Positions 19,042 to 39,100 of a DNA stretch of 64,000 bases are shown here, in pieces (the first letter of the stretch is position 1; every line of letters starts with the position of its first letter). Source of the stretch: Methylobacterium sp. WSM2598 (GTDB lineage Bacteria > Pseudomonadota > Alphaproteobacteria > Rhizobiales > Beijerinckiaceae); assembly GCF_000379105.1 (NCBI RefSeq), contig NZ_KB900609.1:5668763-5732762 (forward strand), written 5' to 3'. The notes beneath the pieces were generated by a model, which saw nothing but the letters and a program-made list of their open reading frames with translations, made no database searches and had not been told where the DNA came from. Both the position numbers and the translations under genes were made by a program.

Positions 19042-20187
19042 ATGCACCACGCCTACATCACGAACACGTCCCTGTTCCTTCCCAACCGGCCCGTCGGCAA
19101 CGACGAGATGGAGGCGGTGCTCGGCATCGCGGGGTCCAAGCCCTCGGCGCTGCGGCCCCTGATCCTCGAGAAGAACGGGATCAAGGCGCGCCACTACGCG
19201 ATCGATCCTGAGACCGGACGGGCCACGCACACCAACGCGGAGATGACCGCGGCGGCGGTCAGGGGCCTGTTCGCGGGCGAGCCCGAGGGCCTGGAGAGCC
19301 TCGACTTCCTGGCCTGCGGCACGTCCTCGCCGGATCAGGTGCGGCCGTCCCACGCGGTCATGGTGCACGGGCTCCTCAGGAGCCCGCCCTGCGAGGTCGC
19401 CTCGTTCGAGGGCATGTGCGTGGTCGGGGCGCAGAGCCTGAAATCCGCGCAGCTCATGGTCGCGACCGGCGAGGCGGAGAGCGCCGTCGCCACCGGATCG
19501 GAAGCCGCGTCGAGCTTCATGCGCGGCAGCTTCTTCACGCCGGAATTCCGCGAGCGGCAGATCCAGCTGGAAAAGAACCCGATCCTGGCCTTCGAGAAGG
19601 ATTTTCTGCGCTGGATGCTCTCGGACGGGGCCGGCGCGGTCCTGGTGCGGTCGAAGCCCGACCCCGCCCGGGTGTCCTTGCGGATCGAGTGGGTCGACGT
19701 CGTCTCGTACGCCGGCGAACACGACGTCTGCATGTATCACGGCGCAGTCAAGGACGAGGACGGCCGGCTCGTCGGGTACCGCAACCTGCCCCCGGAGACA
19801 TGGCACAAGGCCTCCGTCTTCGCCTTCAAGCAGGACGTGGAACTCCTGAACGAGCACATGCTCGCTCTCGGCGCGCGCGCGTACCGGACCGTCAAGGACC
19901 GCCGCCGGCTCGACGAGGACAAAGTCACGTACTTCCTGCCGCACATCTCTTCTTATTTCTTCAAGGAGCAGATGCTCAAGCACATGGGGGAGTACGGATT
20001 GAATATTCCCGAAAGCAAATGGTTCATGAACCTGGAGCGGGTCGGCAACGTCGGCTCGGCTTCGCCCTACGCCATGCTCGACGAACTGTTCAAGTCGGGC
20101 CGGCTCAGGCCCGGCGATCAGGTGCTGCTGTTCGTGCCCGAGAGCGGGCGCTTCACCATGTCCTACATCCTGCTGACCGCCGTCTGA
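19042..20187 (+). CDS. darB: DarB/StlD-family ketosynthase-cyclase (dialkylresorcinol type)
   Basis: 381 residues, KAS III (thiolase) fold. The first 30 residues (AYITNTSLFLPNRPVGNDEM) and the block TCGTSSPDQ-like LACGTSSPDQVRPSHAVMVHG closely follow DarB/StlD of 2,5-dialkylresorcinol and stilbene pathways. The catalytic triad is C126 (FEGMCVVGA), H301 (FLPHISS) and N336 (RVGNVGSAS). Family members join a beta-ketoacyl thioester to an alpha,beta-unsaturated thioester and close the ring to a cyclohexanedione. The start is ATG 19042, with GAGAGG upstream; an in-frame GTG at 19033 is less likely. It lies directly upstream of the DarA partner (10-nt gap) and the modular PKSs, which lack thioesterases, so it is the likely chain-merging and release enzyme. 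Confidence 0.88.
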   Translation: MHHAYITNTSLFLPNRPVGNDEMEAVLGIAGSKPSALRPLILEKNGIKARHYAIDPETGRATHTNAEMTAAAVRGLFAGEPEGLESLDFLACGTSSPDQVRPSHAVMVHGLLRSPPCEVASFEGMCVVGAQSLKSAQLMVATGEAESAVATGSEAASSFMRGSFFTPEFRERQIQLEKNPILAFEKDFLRWMLSDGAGAVLVRSKPDPARVSLRIEWVDVVSYAGEHDVCMYHGAVKDEDGRLVGYRNLPPETWHKASVFAFKQDVELLNEHMLALGARAYRTVKDRRRLDEDKVTYFLPHISSYFFKEQMLKHMGEYGLNIPESKWFMNLERVGNVGSASPYAMLDELFKSGRLRPGDQVLLFVPESGRFTMSYILLTAV

Positions 20188-20197
20188 GGGCTGCGCC

Positions 20198-21123
20198 ATG
20201 ACACGCAAAGTCCTCTGCCTCTTCTATTCGAACAGCGGGCAGACGGAGATGATCATCGATCATCTGCTGGAACCGCTGCGGCGCGACGGCGAGGTCGACC
20301 TGCACCTTGAGCGGATCCGGCCCGCCACCGCCTATCCTTTCCCGTGGAGCTTCCTGTCGTTCTTCTCGGTATTCCCCGAGGCGGTCCGCGAGGTGGCGGG
20401 TGCCATCGAGGAGCCGTCCTTCCCGCGAGACGAGACGTACGACCTCGTGGTCCTCGCCTATCCGGTATGGTTCCTCTCGGTCGCGACTCCGATGATGAGC
20501 TTCCTGAAGTCCGAGAAGGCCCGCGTCCTCGCCGGCACGGACGTGGTCACGGTGGTCACCTGCCGGAGCATGTGGTCGCAGGCGCAGATCAGCATGCAGG
20601 AGCAGCTGGCACGCCTCGGCTCCAAGCTGATCGGTCACGTGACCTTCAAGGACCGCTCGGGCAACCGGCCCGTCACCTTCGTGTCGACGCCCCTCTGGCT
20701 GATCACGGGCAGGAAGTCGGTGTCGCGCTACATCCCCGAGGCCGGCGTCGCGCCGGAGGCGATCCGCTCGGCCGGCCGCTTCGGGAGGGCGATGCTGGCC
20801 CATCTCGGCCTCGATCCCGGGCCCGGAGAAGCGGTCCCGCCCCTGCGCCAATCCGAGGCGCTCACGACCACGGCCACCTCCGAGGCGGTGGGCAAGAGCA
20901 TCTTCCGCGCCTCCGCGCTGCTGATCGCAACCTGCTCGACGCCGAACGGTCCGACGCGCAAGCCCCTCGTCGCCGTCTTCGTGGCCCTCCTGTTTGCTAT
21001 CGCACTGACCTTCCTCCCGACCTGGGTCCTTCTGGTGCGGCTCGGTCAGCGGGCGGGCCTGGTGTGCCGCACGAGGCAGATCGTCCGGTTCGCGGGCGAG
21101 CAGGTCCAGACGGGAGGAACGGC

Positions 21124-21127
<4 letters not shown>
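20198..21127 (+). CDS. darA: DarA-family flavodoxin-like partner (dialkylresorcinol formation/aromatisation)
   Basis: 309 residues. Residues 1-200 have a flavodoxin-like Rossmann fold with a phosphate-loop-like LFYSNSGQTEMI at the start. It then shows the family's signature stretches: AYPFPWSFLSFFSVFPEAVREV, LVVLAYPVWFLSVATPMMSFL and VVTCRSMWSQAQISMQEQLA. These match the DarA group of dialkylresorcinol clusters, thought to aromatise the DarB product. A hydrophobic helix near residues 262-282 (VFVALLFAIALTFLPTWVLL) suggests membrane attachment, fitting a lipophilic product. It follows darB closely, and its TGA overlaps the ATG of PKS-1 as ATGA, so expression is coupled. The exact chemistry of DarA proteins is incompletely established. 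Confidence 0.82.
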
Positions 21128-30663
<9,536 letters not shown>

Positions 30664-30896
30664 TCGGCGCGCCGAGAGGACGCTCGTGCGGGAGAGGGAA
30701 GCTGCGCGGGGCGCCCGTCTCCCGTCCGGGAGGGGTGCCCCGCAGCGATGTCGGGACAGGTGCGCTCCCCTCTTCCCCGGACGAGGGCAGCGGGCGGGTG
30801 CTGAGCGTGATGGCGGCGTGCTCCCCGCGCCTGCCCATCGACGCGCTCGCTGACCTCGGCGAGCGCGTGATGGGCGGCATCGGATCGACGGGTGAT

Positions 30897-30927
30897 GCGG
30901 GCTCCGCTCGAACGAAGCGGAGCCCGC
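30897..30927. repeat. GC-rich palindrome, REP-like copy C
   Basis: A perfect 12-bp inverted repeat, GCGGGCTCCGCT and AGCGGAGCCCGC, with a 7-base loop (CGAACGA). It resembles copy A in the CTCCGCT..AGCGGAG core. It could also act as a transcription attenuator after PKS-1. Confidence 0.6.
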
Positions 30928-30974
30928 CCCCGCCAGCCCGCGGCGGAGCTACGCTCCGCACGGTCGAGCGAAGA

Positions 30975-31011
30975 CCAAATCCGCCCTTCCGAAGCAATCG
31001 AGCGGATTTGG
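30975..31011. repeat. REP-like palindrome, copy D
   Basis: CCAAATCCGC (30975-30984) pairs with GCGGATTTGG (31002-31011). The loop contains CTTCCGAAGCAATCGA. It is preceded by GAGCGAAGA as in copy E. Confidence 0.8.
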
Positions 31012-31174
31012 CACGCATGGTCCTCGTGTGACGTCCGGCACCGAGCGGCCCGCTGGCAGGCACTAGACTTCTTCTCACCATGACGATCGTGCGCAGACGC
31101 GCCGCGCCGCGCGCTGCCCACCCGCGCCGCACGCGCCGGACGCACTCGCTCTGTACGGGCAGGAGACTGGTTCC

Positions 31175-33067
31175 ATGGAATACGCGAAGGTGACGTTGCC
31201 GGACCTCCTGCAGATCGCCGCCGATACGACCCCCGATGCGCCGGCGGTGGTGTTCCGGGACCGGAGGATGAGTTACGGTCAGCTGTTCGAGAGGGCGCGG
31301 CGTCTCGCCGGAGGGTTGCTCGGGATCGGCGTCAAGCCCGGCGACCATGTCGGCATGATGCTGCCGAACTGGCCGGAGTTCCTCGAAGTGTACTTCGCCG
31401 CATCCTGGATCGGCGCCGTGATCGTGCCGCTGAGCGTGCAGCTCCGCAGCCTCGAGCTCGAATACGTGATCGGGCACGCGGAGATCACCGTGCTCGTCGT
31501 GCCCGACAGGTTCGACGGCGCCGACTACGTCCGGCTGATCGACGATCTCAGGCCCAAGCTGCCCCGGATCCGGCACGCCGTCGTCGTGCCCGCGGCCGGA
31601 GAGGCGGCGGAAGCAGGCCCGGGCTGGATCCCCTACGAGGCGCTGCTGTCGGGGCCGCGCGGCGAACGGGCGGCGGCGGACCCGGATCGCGTCGCGATGA
31701 TCCTCTACACGTCCGGCACGACCGGAGCCCCCAAGGGCGTGATGCTATCGCACCAGAACATGATCTGGACCGCGATGAACGAGAATCGCGCCCTGGAGAT
31801 CACGAACCGGGACTCGCTTCTGCTGGTGGTGCCGTTCTTCCACGTCTTCGGCGCGGTCGTGGGCATCGCCTGCGCGGTCGCGGCCGGCGCCGCGATGGTG
31901 ATCCTGGACAGGTTCGACGCCGAGGAGGTGCTCGCGACCATCGAGGAGGAGCGGTGCACCGTTCTCTACGGAACGCCCACGATGTTCGTGCTGGAGCTGA
32001 ATGCGCCGCGCTTCGACGCGTTCGACCTGACGAGCCTTCGCACCGGCATGATCGCCGCGGCGCCGTGCCCGGTCGAGGTGGTCAAGGACATCATGCACCG
32101 GATGCACTGCAACGTGGCGGTCAGCTACGGCCTGACCGAGACCTCGCCCGCGCTGACGGTCACGCGGTTCGACGACCCGCCGGCCATCCGGGCCGAGACG
32201 GTGGGCCGGGCGCTGCCCGGGATCGAACTGCGGGTGGTCGACGAGACGCGCAGGCCCGTGCCCCTCGGAACCACCGGAGAACTCGCCTGCCGCGGCTACG
32301 CCGTGATGAAGGGCTACTACAAGGACCCGCGCCAGACCGCGGAGATCATCGACGCCGACGGCTGGCTCTACACTGGCGACCTCGCCACCCTCGACGCCGA
32401 GGGCTACGTCCGGATCGTCGGCCGCAAGAAGGACCTGATCAAGCAGGGCGGGATGGCGATCTTCCCGTCCGACATCGAGAATTACCTCTACGAGCATCCG
32501 GCCGTCGAGCAGGTCGCGATCGTCGGAGTGCCGGACGAGGTGCTCGGCGAGCGCTGCCGCGCCTACGTCAAGGTCCGTGCCGGCCACGACCTCACGGGCG
32601 AGGACGTGGCAGCGTTCTGCCGGGATCGGATCGCCGACTATAAGATCCCCCGCGACGTGGTCTTCGTCGAGACCTTCCCGCTGACCGCGAGCGGCAAGAT
32701 CAAGAAGTCGGTGCTGCGGGAGATGGCGCGGAAGGGCGCGGCGCGCGCGTGCACCGGGTCGATCGTGGAGCGGGTCCGGGACGCGGCCGGACCCTACGAC
32801 AGGAAGCGGATCGTCCGCGAGTTCCTGGAAGCGGAACTCGCGGAGGTCCTGAACGGGCGCGACAGGCCCGCGCGGGCCGCCCCGGTCGGCGCCAGGGGCG
32901 TCGGCTTTCGCGACATGGGCCTGAAGTCGCTGCAGGCCATCCAGCTGCGGCAGCGGCTGAGCGAGGCGCTGGGCGACACGATCGAACTGTCGGCCACCGT
33001 GGCGTTCGAATTCCCCACGGTCGAGGAACTGTCCCAGCACCTGTTGGACGCGATCGCGGCGGCCTGA
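31175..33067 (+). CDS. Acyl/aryl adenylating ligase fused to a C-terminal ACP (chain-initiation enzyme)
   Basis: 630 residues. Residues 1-515 are an ANL-superfamily ligase: P-loop YTSGTTGAPKG at 178-188, VSYGLTETSPALT, GWLYTGDLATLDAEGYVRIVGRKKDLI and the C-terminal catalytic lysine region LTASGKIKK. Residues about 545-625 are a carrier protein with S585 in DMGLKSLQAIQLR, where Lys replaces the usual Asp before Ser. It should adenylate a free carboxylic acid and load it on its own carrier. Given the ammonia-lyase in the cluster, a cinnamate-type acid is the favoured substrate, but a fatty acid cannot be excluded. It has an AGGAG ribosome-binding site and lies 41 nt upstream of PKS-2, whose first KS has no loading module, so it probably primes PKS-2. 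Confidence 0.88.
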   Translation: MEYAKVTLPDLLQIAADTTPDAPAVVFRDRRMSYGQLFERARRLAGGLLGIGVKPGDHVGMMLPNWPEFLEVYFAASWIGAVIVPLSVQLRSLELEYVIGHAEITVLVVPDRFDGADYVRLIDDLRPKLPRIRHAVVVPAAGEAAEAGPGWIPYEALLSGPRGERAAADPDRVAMILYTSGTTGAPKGVMLSHQNMIWTAMNENRALEITNRDSLLLVVPFFHVFGAVVGIACAVAAGAAMVILDRFDAEEVLATIEEERCTVLYGTPTMFVLELNAPRFDAFDLTSLRTGMIAAAPCPVEVVKDIMHRMHCNVAVSYGLTETSPALTVTRFDDPPAIRAETVGRALPGIELRVVDETRRPVPLGTTGELACRGYAVMKGYYKDPRQTAEIIDADGWLYTGDLATLDAEGYVRIVGRKKDLIKQGGMAIFPSDIENYLYEHPAVEQVAIVGVPDEVLGERCRAYVKVRAGHDLTGEDVAAFCRDRIADYKIPRDVVFVETFPLTASGKIKKSVLREMARKGAARACTGSIVERVRDAAGPYDRKRIVREFLEAELAEVLNGRDRPARAAPVGARGVGFRDMGLKSLQAIQLRQRLSEALGDTIELSATVAFEFPTVEELSQHLLDAIAAA

Positions 33068-33108
33068 GTGCGTGGGCTCCGCCCGGACCGAGATGAGGCG
33101 CGGTTGAC

Positions 33109-36100
33109 ATGAATGAACCGATCGCAATCGTGGGCATGGCGTGCCGCTTCCCGGGCGGCGCCGGCGACCCGGCCTCCTACTGGAACCTCCTGAAGGAGGG
33201 CAGGGACGCCGTGGTCGAGGTTCCCAAGGAAAGGTGGGACGCCGCCGAGATCTACGACGAGGATCCGTCCGGGCTCGGCAAGACCTACGCCAAGTGGGGC
33301 GGCTTCCTGCAGGAGCCGATCGACCGGTTCGACGCTGGGTTCTTCAACATTCCGCCCGATGAGGCCCGCTTCCTGGACCCGCAGCAGCGGCTCCTGCTCG
33401 AGGTCAGCTGGGAGGCCATCGAGAATGCGGGAGAGGACCCGACGCGCCTGCGCGGAAGCCGCGCCGGCGTCTTCGTGGGAATCTCCTACCCGGAGTATCT
33501 CCACCTCCAGCTCAACCCGCACGCGATCCAGGAGGGCGGCCTCTACGTCGGGCTCGGGGGCGTCTTCAGCGCTGCCGCCGGGCGGGTGTCTTACGTCCTG
33601 GGTCTCCAGGGGCCGTCGGTCGCCATCGACACGGCCTGCTCGTCGTCGCTGGTGGCCATACACCAAGCCTGCCTCGCTCTCCGAAGCCGGGAATGCGAGA
33701 TGGCGCTCGCATGCGGCGTCAACCTGATCCTGACGCCGCACTTCACGGACATGCTCTCCAAGATGAGGGCGCTCGCGAAGGACGGCCGCTGCAAGACCTT
33801 CGACGCGGCGGCCGACGGCTACGTGCGAAGCGAGGGATGCGGCGTCCTGGTCCTGAGGCGCCTCGCCGACGCGCTCGCGCGACAGGACCGCATCGTCGCA
33901 GTCGTCCGCGGCTCGGCCGTCAACCAGGACGGGGCGAGCCAGGGCCTGACCGTGCCGAACGCGCTGGCCCAGGAGGCGCTGATCCGGCAGGCCCTCGAGG
34001 CCGCCTCGCTGCGCCCCGCCGACATCGACTACGTCGAGGCACACGGCACCGGAACGCCCGTCGGCGACGCGATCGAGGCGCGCGCCCTCGGCGCGGTGTT
34101 CTCGGGATCCCGGGCCGAGCCCCTGACGATCGGCTCCGTGAAGACGAATCTCGGCCACCTGGAATCGGCGGCCGGGGTTGCCAGCGTGATGAAGGTTGCG
34201 CTGGCGCTGCAGAACGAACTGATCCCCCGGAACCTGAACCTCGCGACGCTCAACCCGTCCCTCGCGCTCGACCGCATCCCGGCCCAGGTGCCCGCGCAGC
34301 CGCTGGCGTGGAGGAGAGGGGAGCGCAGGCGCGCCGCCGGCATCAGCGGGTTCGCCCTGCAGGGCACCAACGCGCACGTGGTGCTCGAAGAGGCACCCGA
34401 GGCGGTCCTCCCCGAGCCGCCGGAGGCCGACCGGCCGCTTCACCTCTTGGCGCTGTCGGCGAAATCAGAGGGCGCGCTCCGGGATCTGGCGCGCCGCTAC
34501 CTCGCCATGCGCTGGGCGCCGTCGCTGGCCGACATCTGCCACACCGCGAATCTCGGCCGAGCCCATTTCGACCTTCGCATGGCCGTGACCGGCGCGTCGG
34601 TCGACGACGTGCGGGGCCGGCTGAGGACCCTGGTCGAGTCGGACTTCGAGACGGTTCCCGCCGGGGTGACGATCCCCGTCCAGCCGGCGCCGGCCCGCGC
34701 GACGGGCGTCGTCTTCCTGTTCTCGGGCGGGGGCGCGCAGTATCCCGGGATGGGCCGGCGCCTCTACGCCACCCAGCCCACCTTCCGTCGGGCCCTGGAC
34801 CGATGCGCCGAGATCGTGAGCGCCTACCGCGAGGTGCCGCTGCTCTCCGTGATGTTCGGGGACAGGACCGATCTGCTCGACCGCATGGACTACATGCAGC
34901 CGGCGCTCTTCGCCTACGAGTGGGCGATGACGGCGCTCTGGCGGAGCTTCGGGATCGAGCCCGCCGCCGTCATGGGGCACAGCCTGGGCGAGTACGCGGC
35001 GGCGGCGGTGGCGGAAGTGTTCTCCCTCGAGGACGCCCTGCGGCTGATCTGCCGGCGGGGCCTCCTCATGCACGAGGTCGAGCGGTCGCAGGGCGAGGGA
35101 GCGATGGCCTCCCTGGCCGTCGGCGAGCGTGCTGCGTCCGAAGCCCTGTCGACTGTCGCGGGCCGGGTGTCCATCGCCGCGCTCAACGGCCCGCAGAACA
35201 CCGTCGTCTCGGGCGAGAGGGCGGCGGTGCGGCGCCTCGTGGAAGAATTCCAGGGGAGGGGCATCAAGGCGAAGCTCCTCGCGGTGTCGAACGCCTCGCA
35301 CTCGCCTCTGATGGAACCGATCCTCGAAGCGTTCGAGGAGGTGGCGGACCTCGTCGCTTACGGCCGGCCGAGCCTGCAGCTGATCTCGAACCTGACGGGC
35401 GGCGAGGCCTCGGCCGAGATCGTGTGCGATTCGGGCTACTGGACGCGCCACATCCGCCAGCCGGTCCGCTTCCACGACGGCATGCAGACGCTGCGCCGCC
35501 TCGGCTACACCCGGTTCCTCGAGGTCGGGCCGCATCCGGTGCTGCTCGGCATGGGCCAGGACTGCTTCCCGGAGGTCGACGACGACACCGCCTGGCTGCC
35601 CTCCGCCAGACGCGACGCGGACGAGTGGGAGGAGATGCTGGCGAGCCTCGGCGCGCTCTACGTGCGCGGCCACGACGTTGACTTCCAGGGCTTCGACCGG
35701 GATTACCCGCATCGCAGGAAGCTCTCGCTGCCGACCTATCCGTTCGATCGCAAGAGCTACTGGAACGACGTGTCGTCGGGCTCCCGGGCCGCTCCGGCGG
35801 GTGACCGCGAGACCGGGGCCCACCCCTGGATCGGCAAGACCCTCGCGAGCGCATCCCGTCCGGGCGAGGTCACGTGCGAGGCCGAGATCGACACCACCCG
35901 GTTCGCCTTCCTCGCGGACCATGCGGTGCTGGGGCGCATCGTGTTCCCAGCGGCGGGGTTCCTGGAACTGGTCGCGGAGGCGGTGACGGTCCGCTGGGGG
36001 AAGGGGGCGGCCTGCGTGCTGCGGGACGTTCACTTCGCGACCCCGCTCGTGCTGGATCCCGCCAAGCGCTACCGGCTCCAGTGCGTCCTGACCGCGGGGC

Positions 36101-39100
36101 CGGCGCCCGGCGTCGAGGCGGAGTTCGCGGTCCTCGGCTGCGAGGGGGAGCTCACCGCGCCCTGGACCTCCCACGCGAGCGGCCGGATCGAGATCCTCGG
36201 GGCCGAGCCCGCCGCGGCGGCCGCGGCTCCGGATGCCCTGCGCGCGCGGTGCCCGGAGGTTCTGACGGCGGACCACTGCTTCGCGACCTTCGCGGCGCAG
36301 GGGATCGCGTACGGGCCCGGCTTCCGCGGCGTGACCCGGGTGCTCAGGGGCCGGCGCGAAGCGCTCGGCGAGGTGGTCTGGCCGGAGGAGCTCGCGGCGG
36401 GCCCCCGCCCGGCCTACATCCTCCACCCCGCGATCCTCGACGCGTGCATCCAGGTCCTGTCCCAGTGCGTCGACGGCGCGAAGGACGGCGATGCCGCCCG
36501 CGTCGGACTTCCCGTCCAGATCGACAGCGTGGCGTGGACCGGGACCCTCCCGGCCGGGAGACTCCTCAGCCACGCGGTCCTGCGCGAGCAGTCCGAGACC
36601 CGGTATTCCGGTGACGTCACGATCCTGGATGCGGACGGGCGGACCATCGCGTCGGTCCAGGGGCTCACGGTCTCGCTCGTGGCGCAGGGGCAGCTGCGGC
36701 GGATGCTCGGCCGGTCCCTGCACGGCTTGCAGCACGAGGTGACCTGGGTGCCGCAGGAGGCGGCGCGTCCGGCATCGACCCCGTCCTCCGGGCAGACCTG
36801 GCTCGTCTTCGCGGATCGGGGCGGGGTGGCAGAGAGCCTGCGCGCCCGCTGCGAGGGCGCCGGCATCACGCTCGTCGAGGTCGCACACGCGTGCACGGCC
36901 CTGTCCGCCGCGTCCGGCGACCTGGATGCCGACGCCTGCGCGTCGGTCGTGCGCGAGCGCCTCGGCGCAGGGGCGCTCGCCTTCGACAAGGTGGTGTTCC
37001 TCTGGGGGCTGGACGAGTCCTTCTCGCGCAATCCCACGCCCGACGCCCTCGCCGCCGATCAGCGCCTCGGCTACGCGTCCCTGCTCGCCGTCGCCCAGGA
37101 ACTCGTCCGGACCGGACGGGAGCGGCCGCTCTACGTGGTGACCCGGGGCGTCCACGCCGACGCCCCGGGCGCGGCGCCGGCCCTCTCGCAGGCGCCCCTG
37201 TGGGGTCTGGCGAAGGTGATCCAGATCGAGCACCCGGCGCTCGACTGCGTCGCCATCGACCTCGGGGAGGATCCGTCCCCGCTCTTCGACGAGATCGCCT
37301 CGGATGCGCGCGACGACCGGCAGGTCCGCTACGCGGGCGGCACGAGGCTCGTCGCCCGGCTGACCGCCAAGGCGGCGGGCGGGACCGCGCCGGCGGCGGA
37401 CATCGACGCTGCCAAGACCTACCTGATCGCCGGGGCCTTCGGCGGGCTGGGCGTCGAGACCGCGCGCTGGCTGATCGCCGAGAAGGTGGTGCGGAGCCTC
37501 GTCCTCGTCGGACGCCGGGCGCCCTCGCCCGCGGTGTCGCAGGAGATCGAGGCGTGGCGGGCGCAGGGCGTGCAGGTGCTCGTGCGCATGACGGATCTCG
37601 CGAACCTCGGCGAGGTCGAGGAGCTCTTCGCGGAGCTGGATTCCGGCGCGATCCCGCCGCTCGGAGGCGTGATCCACGCCGCCGGCAGCCTTCGGGACGC
37701 CGCGCTGGCGGACCAGACCTGGGACGACTACGCGGACCTCCTTCCCGCCAAGGTATTCGGGGCCTGGAACCTGCACCGGGCGAGCCTGAGGCTGCGCCAG
37801 CCCCTCGGGCTCATGGTGCTGTTCTCCTCGGCCTCGTCGCTGTTCGGCTTCGCCGGCCAGTCGAACTACGCGGCGGTCAACGCCTTCCTGGACGCCCTGG
37901 CGCATCACCGCAGCGGGTTGGGCCTGCGGACGATCGGCATCAACTGGGGCGTCTGGGCCCGGATCGGCCGCGTCGCTGACCTCGCCGAAGGGTCTCTCAG
38001 GGAGGCCGGGATCATCGCCCTCGACCCCGAGGAGGGAATGGCGCTCCTGGAGGCGATCCTGCGCGACGGCGAGGCGCGGCAGGTGGGGGCGCTGGCGGTG
38101 GACTGGCCGCGCTTCCTGCGCACGCTCCACGGCGAGGCGGGGGTGCCGCGCTTCCTCGAAGCCTATCGCAGGACGCCCGCGCGGGGCGCGCAGCCGAAGG
38201 GCGACGTCGTTCAACGCGTCCTCGGGCTGCCCGCATCCGAGCGGCGGGCCGTGCTGGCGCAGGTCGTCCAGACCGAGGTGGCGCAGATCCTCGGCCGCGG
38301 CCGGGACGAGTCCCTGGATCCGCGGATCGGGTTCTCCGAACTCGGGATGGACTCCCTGATGACCGTGCAGCTGCGCAACCGGCTGAAGAAGCAGTTCGGC
38401 GAGCACGCGCGAATCGCCGCCTCCCTGGCCTTCGACCATCCCAACATCGAGGCCCTGTCGGAGTACCTGGATGCCGAGCTGGCCCGGCGCGGCGGCGCCC
38501 CCGCGGCCCCCGCGGCCGCTCCGGCCGAGCCGGCGCGAGCCGCCGCGCCGGACGAGGACGCGGTCGCCATCGTCGGCCTGGGCTGCCGGTTCCCGGGCGG
38601 GGCCTCCGATCCGCAGGCCTACTGGTCCCTGCTGAGCGAGCAGCGCTGCGGCATCGTGCCGGTGCCCCGCGAGCGCTGGGACAACGACGCCGTGTACGAC
38701 CCCGATCCGGACGCGGAGGGCAGGACGTACGCGCGCACGGGCGGGTTCCTCCAGGAGCCGATCGATTCCTTCGATGCGGGCTTCTTCAGGATCGTGCCGG
38801 GCGAGGCGCGGCTCCTCGATCCGCAGCAGCGCCTCATGCTCGAGGTCACCTGGGAGGCCCTGGAGGATGGGGGAATCGTCCCGACGGAGCTGCGGGGAAC
38901 TTCGACCGGTGTGTTCGTGGGGCTCTCCTACTCGGACTACGCGCTCCTGGTGCAGCGCGCAGGGGTCACCGGCGGCGGCCTCTACGCCGGCACCGGCAGC
39001 AGCGCGAGCTTCGCCGCGGGACGGATCTCGCACTTCCTCGGCCTGCAGGGGCCCTGCCTGACGCTCGACACGGCGTGCTCCTCCTCGCTCGTCGCCCTGC

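Larger units (their letters stand above)
30664..31174. other. Intergenic gap inside the PKS cluster with two REP-like palindromes
   Basis: The 511 bases between PKS-1 and the ligase have no credible gene. They hold a GC-rich palindrome at 30897-30927 and a REP-like palindrome at 30975-31011. A separate promoter for the ligase/PKS-2 half is possible here. The gap breaks the otherwise coupled gene order into two transcription blocks. Confidence 0.6.
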
